Shown in pieces: positions 59,952 to 64,000 of a stretch of 64,000 bases of DNA. Each line of letters opens with the position of its first letter. Within the stretch, counting starts at the first letter, position 1. The stretch is from CAZUSO01 sp964622775 (GTDB lineage Bacteria > Bacteroidota > Bacteroidia > Chitinophagales > Chitinophagaceae). The DNA lies in assembly GCA_964622775.1 (NCBI GenBank), contig CAZUSO010000008.1, positions 1 through 64,000 of the forward strand, written 5' to 3'. Below the pieces are notes generated by a model, which was given only the letters and a program-made list of their open reading frames with translations, did no database searches and had not been told where the DNA came from. The position numbers were made by a program, and so were the translations under genes.

Positions 59952-60998
59952 TTAATGTTGTTTTTTCTCCGCTATATTCGCCAGTTGACCGCAGGCGGCA
60001 TCAATATCTTTACCACGGCTTTTCCTCAGTCTCGCATTCACACGTTTCGATTCCAGGTAATTCATAAAATGCCGGGTAGCATCTTCATCCGGTTTGGTAA
60101 AATCGGCCTGTTCGATGGAATTATATTCAATGATATTCACGAGGTCGGCGGGCACCTGGCGGTAAATTTTTACCAATTCATCTGCATCAGCAAGGGAGTC
60201 ATTAAAATCCTTAAACAAGATGTATTCAAAGGTGATTTCACTTTTGGTTTTGAGATAAAAATAATTCAGGGCTTCTGTCAATGACCTCAGATTATTACTT
60301 TCGTTGATGGGCATAATTTCATTCCGCTTCCCGTCATTAGCGGCATGCAAGGAAAGGGCCAGCTTAAAGCGCACCTGGTCATCACCCAGTTGCTTAATCA
60401 TTTTGGCAACACCTGCAGTGGATACGGTAATGCGGCGGGGGCTCATTCCCAGTCCGTCCGGAGCGGTAATGCGCGTTATGGATTGCATTACGTTTTTATA
60501 ATTGAGCAAAGGCTCGCCCATACCCATAAAAACGATATTGCTGAGGTGCCGGCCGAAATGCTGCAGCGCCTGGTCATTCAATAAAGTAACCTCATCCACT
60601 ATTTCATCAAACTCTAAATTGCGGCTGCGGGCCAGATAACCCGTTGCACAAAATTTGCAGCTCAGGCTACAACCAACCTGTGAAGATACACAGGCTGTCA
60701 TTCTTTTTTCGGTAGGAATAATTACACCTTCAATCAGACGGTTATCATGCAGCCTGAGTCCGCTTTTAATCGTGCCGTCTTCACTAAACTGGCTGTGGTC
60801 AATGGTTGCTTTAGGGATAAAAAAAACTTCACGGAGCTTTTCGCGCAAGGGTTTAGAGAGATTGCTCATGGCTTCTACAGAGCCGGCATGTTTCTTCCAT
60901 ATCCATTCGTAAATCTGTGCTGCCCGAAATTTCGGCTCGCCCCACTCCGCCATCAGGGCTTGTATTTCTTCTAAAGAAACATGTCGCAGATTTTTCAT
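59952..60998 (-). CDS. rlmN: 23S rRNA/tRNA adenine C2-methyltransferase RlmN
   Basis: Radical SAM enzyme that methylates A2503 of 23S rRNA and A37 of some tRNAs. The 348-residue protein has the cluster motif CSLSCKFCATGYLARSRNL (C-x3-C-x2-C), the GMGEPLLNYKNV SAM segment, RITVSTAGV and the C-terminal region with CGQLA carrying the second catalytic Cys; the partner Cys lies in the ARLRKSRGKDIDAACGQ block. Length is normal. A near-consensus -7 box (TACCTTCGC, minus, 61018-61026) lies 20 bp upstream. Confidence 0.96.
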   Translation of the reverse strand: MKNLRHVSLEEIQALMAEWGEPKFRAAQIYEWIWKKHAGSVEAMSNLSKPLREKLREVFFIPKATIDHSQFSEDGTIKSGLRLHDNRLIEGVIIPTEKRMTACVSSQVGCSLSCKFCATGYLARSRNLEFDEIVDEVTLLNDQALQHFGRHLSNIVFMGMGEPLLNYKNVMQSITRITAPDGLGMSPRRITVSTAGVAKMIKQLGDDQVRFKLALSLHAANDGKRNEIMPINESNNLRSLTEALNYFYLKTKSEITFEYILFKDFNDSLADADELVKIYRQVPADLVNIIEYNSIEQADFTKPDEDATRHFMNYLESKRVNARLRKSRGKDIDAACGQLANIAEKKQH

Positions 60999-61096
60999 CT
61001 GTGGAAAATTTTAGCCTGCGAAGGTACGGATTATTATGGGGGATATATAATAAAAATGTGGTAATGCGGGAGTATGATAATTTTACATTGTCCAAT

Positions 61097-61127
61097 AAAA
61101 AAAGCCCGTTCCATATTATTGAAACGA
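61097..61127 (-). terminator. terminator-like hairpin, minus strand
   Basis: On the minus strand CGTTTC (126-121 of 61100s) pairs with GGAACG (112-107) and is followed by GGGC and seven T (61103-61097). It lies downstream of the stranded sorting domain and just upstream of rlmN, so it separates the two. Confidence 0.55.
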
Positions 61128-61252
61128 ACTTCTTAAAAATATGGCATTTGCCGGATTCCAGCGTTAACCGGCGCCTTCCTCACACATGAGTGGGATTAAC
61201 TATTTGGCATGGGAAAAAGCAAGAACAATGTGTCAAAATTACTTTCAAAATT

Positions 61253-61501
61253 TTACTGCTTAACAAATTTCAGGGCTGGCTTAATATTCTTTCCGAAAAG
61301 GCCGACATGGTAAAGCCCTACAGGAAGTTCACGAATATCTATAATAATAGTTTTTCCCAAAGGAATGAAACGCTCTATCCTTTGACAACCCAAAATATCG
61401 GTAAGCGTTATGTAATCAACCTGTAAATTTTCATTTAATTGAATCGCTATAAAATCATTAGCAGGGTTAGGATAAAGCCTGCACAATTCAGGCAGGTACA
61501 T
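61253..61501 (-). pseudogene. stranded T9SS type A sorting domain
   Basis: The 82-residue frame is a sorting domain and nothing else: LYPNPANDFIAIQLN, VDYITLTDILGCQR, IIIDIRELPVGLYHVGLFG and the basic end ALKFVKQ. Two in-frame TAG codons lie directly before its first ATG, and a hairpin terminator (61533-61566) lies further upstream, so it is the left-over end of a larger cargo gene with neither body nor signal peptide. It could still be a small protein, but without a signal peptide it cannot reach the T9SS. Confidence 0.75.
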
Positions 61502-61532
61502 TACCTACTACTGACCGACAAAAAAATAGTCC

Positions 61533-61566
61533 AAAAGGAAGCATTTAAGCGCTTCCTTTTTCATAT
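61533..61566. terminator. bidirectional terminator hairpin
   Basis: AAAAGGAAGC (61533-61542) pairs perfectly with GCTTCCTTTT (61551-61560); both sides are followed by T-runs when read on their own strand. It lies before the stranded sorting domain and shuts it off from upstream transcription. Confidence 0.75.
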
Positions 61567-61612
61567 TTTGGTTTTACTACAAATCAAAAAGGCATTGTTA
61601 ATTTATGATAAA

Positions 61613-61657
61613 TTTTTTCAGATTTGACAACTTTTGAAAAGTTGTCAAATCTGAAAA
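61613..61657. repeat. 45-bp near-perfect palindrome
   Basis: Two 22-nt arms (61613-61634 and 61636-61657) are exact reverse complements around a single G; the core reads TTTGACAACTTTTGAAAAGTT and the arms end in TTTTTCAG/CTGAAAAA. No other copy is present in the window. The form suggests a REP-like element or strong terminator. It lies in the 310-bp gap 61502-61812 that holds no gene. Confidence 0.85.
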
Positions 61658-61842
61658 ATAATGGAAAATACATGATATTTTTACATTTAAAGTTGAAAAT
61701 ATTTTAATATAACAAATACATTTTATTCCGTTTTTCAGTAGTCCCTTTATTTTGTTTTAACTTCGCATAAATATTTAAGGTTCCGGAAATCTTTTCTCAT
61801 ACGGAGATCCGTGTGCTGTTTCTTTTTAAAATACTTTTTAAT

Positions 61843-63051
61843 ATGATGAATAAAAAAAACTTCCTTTTAATTGTTATAAGTTGCCTGTTGTTCTTTTGGG
61901 GATTTCTGTCTTGTAATAAAAAAAATCAGGAGCAATGCGGGCAGGAATGTTTGGAACAAATCTTACAAAATCATTGGCAGCAATATGTGCAAAAGTATAA
62001 TCAGGAAAACATAGGTGTTGCCCTTTTCGTAAAGTCAGGAGATAAAACCATTTTTGCCTCTTATGGATTTACTCAACCTTATGATAAGGATTTTTTATTC
62101 AGGGGTGCCAGCACGACCAAATCGTTTACCAGTGCAGCTATTCTAAAATTGTATCAGGAAGGAAAGCTCAATATTGATGATAAAATAACCGACTATATTC
62201 CCGGTACTCAAATACCTTATCTGCCGAATACTCCGGAATATGCTATCCCTCATAAATCTGACATTACCATACGGATGCTGTTAAATCACAGGGCAGGGGT
62301 TTTTGATGTAACCAATAATGTAATTCCGGAAAATGTTTCAGCGCCTTATGCAGGGAGGAGTTATGTTGACTACATCACGGAACTTCATGGCGGCCATTAC
62401 GATTTTACAAAATTGGAATTGCTTAATCCGGTTGTAGATCATCAGCTGGAATTTTTTGCACCTAATACCGCATTCCATTACTCTAATACCGGCTATGGTT
62501 TATTAGGCATGATTATAGAAAACGTAAGTGGTATGCCCTTAGACCAATATCAACAGGAATATCTGATCGCTCCGCTACATCTTAACAACACCTTTATGGC
62601 TGTTACGGAGGCACGATCGCAGGTTCCTGATCCCAAAACGGACCATTATGTTTGGGTGGATGGAAATATTATTACCAATTTTTACGATAATCTATCTTCC
62701 GCACAGGCAGAGGGTAATATTATTACTTCCATTGAAGATTTGGGAACCTGGGCATATTATTTATGGGGAACCCATGATGTGTTAAATGCAGCAACACTGA
62801 ATGAAATGACCACAATGGTTCCTACAAATGACGTACATGAGTTTTACGGGCTTGGTTGTGAAGGCGGCCCTCCTGAAATAGGGCATGGACATAACGGTGC
62901 AAGGGCAGGTACTATGATTACCATGCGCTACGATCCGGTCAGTAAAGCCTCCTACACATTATATACTAACTTTCTGGATGCCGAAGATTTGCCTGCCGAA
63001 GGCACAGTCACTAATAATATTATCAAAGAAGCACAACAGCAATTTCAGTAG
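61843..63051 (+). CDS. serine hydrolase lipoprotein, class C beta-lactamase-like family
   Basis: The 402-residue product from MMNKKNFLL has a lipobox (FWGFLSC, C24) and the beta-lactamase fold motifs: S-x-x-K in GASTTKSFTSAA, Y-S-N in HYSNTGYGLLGM and a third-motif GHNGARAG. Such proteins are esterases, D-aminopeptidases or peptidases rather than true lactamases in most cases; function cannot be told here. A variant -7 box (TAACTTCGC, 61758-61766) lies upstream. An in-frame GTG at 61813 is less likely as start. Confidence 0.9.
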   Translation: MMNKKNFLLIVISCLLFFWGFLSCNKKNQEQCGQECLEQILQNHWQQYVQKYNQENIGVALFVKSGDKTIFASYGFTQPYDKDFLFRGASTTKSFTSAAILKLYQEGKLNIDDKITDYIPGTQIPYLPNTPEYAIPHKSDITIRMLLNHRAGVFDVTNNVIPENVSAPYAGRSYVDYITELHGGHYDFTKLELLNPVVDHQLEFFAPNTAFHYSNTGYGLLGMIIENVSGMPLDQYQQEYLIAPLHLNNTFMAVTEARSQVPDPKTDHYVWVDGNIITNFYDNLSSAQAEGNIITSIEDLGTWAYYLWGTHDVLNAATLNEMTTMVPTNDVHEFYGLGCEGGPPEIGHGHNGARAGTMITMRYDPVSKASYTLYTNFLDAEDLPAEGTVTNNIIKEAQQQFQ

Positions 63052-63268
63052 ATTTGAAATAAGAAAACCTGAACAATGCCGAAACTCCTCCTGAATACTA
63101 CGGCGAGCAGGGACTCTGGAGAGGGCGATCTTGGATATAATGGATATTTACAGTAATATTGAAATAATACTTGTGCACCCTATATAATAATATTAGGTTC
63201 TTAGAATGTGCAATAATATTTTTTCTAATTATGTAAATTCCACGCTAATTTAAATAAAATATTAAAAA

Positions 63269-64000
63269 ATGAATATTAAAAAATTTTTCTACAGCTTTAT
63301 TATTGTCTTTACCGCTCTATTTCTCTTTTCCTGCAAACAAAACAAACAACAAGATACTGCAGATATATATATAGCCCTGCCTTCACAGCCGGTAAGGGTA
63401 ATTAACACCTCCGGTGATTGGTTAGCTTACGAGTTACATGTATATACACCTGAAAGCAAATGTTTAGATACTATGGAAATATACTATGAGGACAAGCTGT
63501 TGTTGACTTATACTGATTTTATTACAAAAGGAGATTATCATATTGCAAGTATATGGCTGCCATATCCTGAAAATGGTTGGGGTGGCGTAATAGAACACAA
63601 ATTGCATCATACTTTATCTTATTCGCCCGAAGTCGTAACAAGCGATTTTACGTTACAAACGGAAAAACATTATGCCAAAGGGAAAACTATGAACTTCCCT
63701 GTCACTTCAGGTGTTTGGCTTGCAGAAGGCGCGCCTTCAAGTACTTCCTATCATACAAGAGCCATTTTCCCTTATGATCAACCGGAGTACGACCAAGAAC
63801 AAAAGGGCTATCTGATTGGAAATAATCCGCAACGATTTGCCATTGACTATAACAACTTTATAGACGGCAAACCTTATAAAAACAACGGAGCAAGTATCAC
63901 GGATTGGTATTGCTATAATTTACCGGTAGTAGCAGCGGAAGCCGGGAAAGTTATTTTTACCGCCGACAATATTCCTGATAATATGATGGTTGGTGAAATA
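63269..64000 (+). CDS. probable M23-type peptidase lipoprotein, cut by the window end
   Basis: From the ATG at 63269 the frame is open to the edge (244 codons). It has a lipobox (LFLFSC, C22), a beta-rich region (about 30-170) and then QRFAIDYNNFIDGKPY ... DWYCYNLPVVAAEAGKVIFTADNIPDN, which matches the pattern of a lysostaphin-type M23 peptidase (the region before and after the first metal-site segment). The C-terminal half with the HxH ligand is outside the window. It follows the serine hydrolase by 217 bp. Confidence 0.72.
   Translation, partial: MNIKKFFYSFIIVFTALFLFSCKQNKQQDTADIYIALPSQPVRVINTSGDWLAYELHVYTPESKCLDTMEIYYEDKLLLTYTDFITKGDYHIASIWLPYPENGWGGVIEHKLHHTLSYSPEVVTSDFTLQTEKHYAKGKTMNFPVTSGVWLAEGAPSSTSYHTRAIFPYDQPEYDQEQKGYLIGNNPQRFAIDYNNFIDGKPYKNNGASITDWYCYNLPVVAAEAGKVIFTADNIPDNMMVGEI

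Noticed and set aside
60917..61189. 90-codon plus-strand frame opposite the start of rlmN
   Set aside because: It is antisense to rlmN over its first part and has no family pattern; its stop region is the terminator-like hairpin.
61843..63051. True class C beta-lactamase
   Set aside because: The motifs define the broad serine-hydrolase fold; the lipobox and overall sequence fit esterase/peptidase relatives, and resistance cannot be inferred.

Overview
The window is a chromosomal segment of a Bacteroidota bacterium, most likely of the Chitinophagales type. Four things point there: the Bacteroidota promoter -7 box (TAnnTTTGc, with a TTTG element about 19 bp upstream at the clearest sites) lies in front of many genes; type IX secretion (T9SS) C-terminal sorting domains, a PorZ-like protein and GldC are present; prolyl-tRNA synthetase is the short archaeal/eukaryal-like form; and many lipoproteins carry Bacteroidota-style lipoboxes. 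A run of 100 N inside a tandem repeat shows this is a draft scaffold. Most content is housekeeping; no prophage, intact IS element, CRISPR array, rRNA or tRNA was recognised.

Layout. 1-940: end of an unseen gene, a terminator and about 800 bp without a supported gene. 940-3515 (-): proS, then rpmI-rplT-rplS. 3671-7639: a Tyr/Gly-rich exported protein, gldC, lgt, yajQ and an ArfB-type rescue factor. 7902-10600: a large membrane/VWA-like protein convergent with a zinc-ligand-less sirtuin. 10941-16632 (-): yceD-rpmF-plsX followed by sufB-sufC-sufD. 16714-19835: DUF58 protein, small lipoprotein, and a decayed accessory patch (pentapeptide-repeat gene coupled to a UGA-interrupted ORF; a frameshifted ORF). 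19904-23275 (-): a 1123-residue T9SS cargo. 23870-27600: gyrA, an EGF-like lipoprotein and the C-terminal remnant of a HigA antitoxin. 27778-34661 (-): TetR-TolC-MFP-RND efflux operon. 34907-39183: FKBP isomerase, aminotransferase plus aspartokinase, thioredoxin reductase. 39235-41650: AT-rich exported proteins of uncertain role and a small decayed ORF. 41744-46519: carotenoid/retinol-type oxidoreductase, YjbR protein, hisS, tyrosine phosphatase. 46769-50408 (-): LysM protein, lipoprotein, ferritin, TauE-like transporter, yidD. 50528-53971: arabinose-5-phosphate isomerase, thymidine kinase, MFS transporter, hpt. 54004-55334 (-): a DUF3307 membrane protein coupled to a SatD-family protein behind twin palindromes. 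55597-60998 (-): PorZ-like protein, a pseudouridine synthase with a 34-residue repeat tail, rlmN. 61097-64000: a stranded T9SS sorting domain, palindromes, a serine hydrolase and the start of a probable M23-type lipoprotein.

The most unusual items are the SatD/DUF3307 operon (a cyclase-like fold plus HTH plus a His/Asp-rich membrane protein behind a two-site operator), the translationally coupled ORF interrupted by one UGA, a 17-bp perfect hairpin over the likely start of the LysM gene, two promoters that predict leaderless mRNAs, and a three-copy dispersed motif around AATGC...GACAATTTRGGAT. All functional statements come from reading motifs; no database search was possible.
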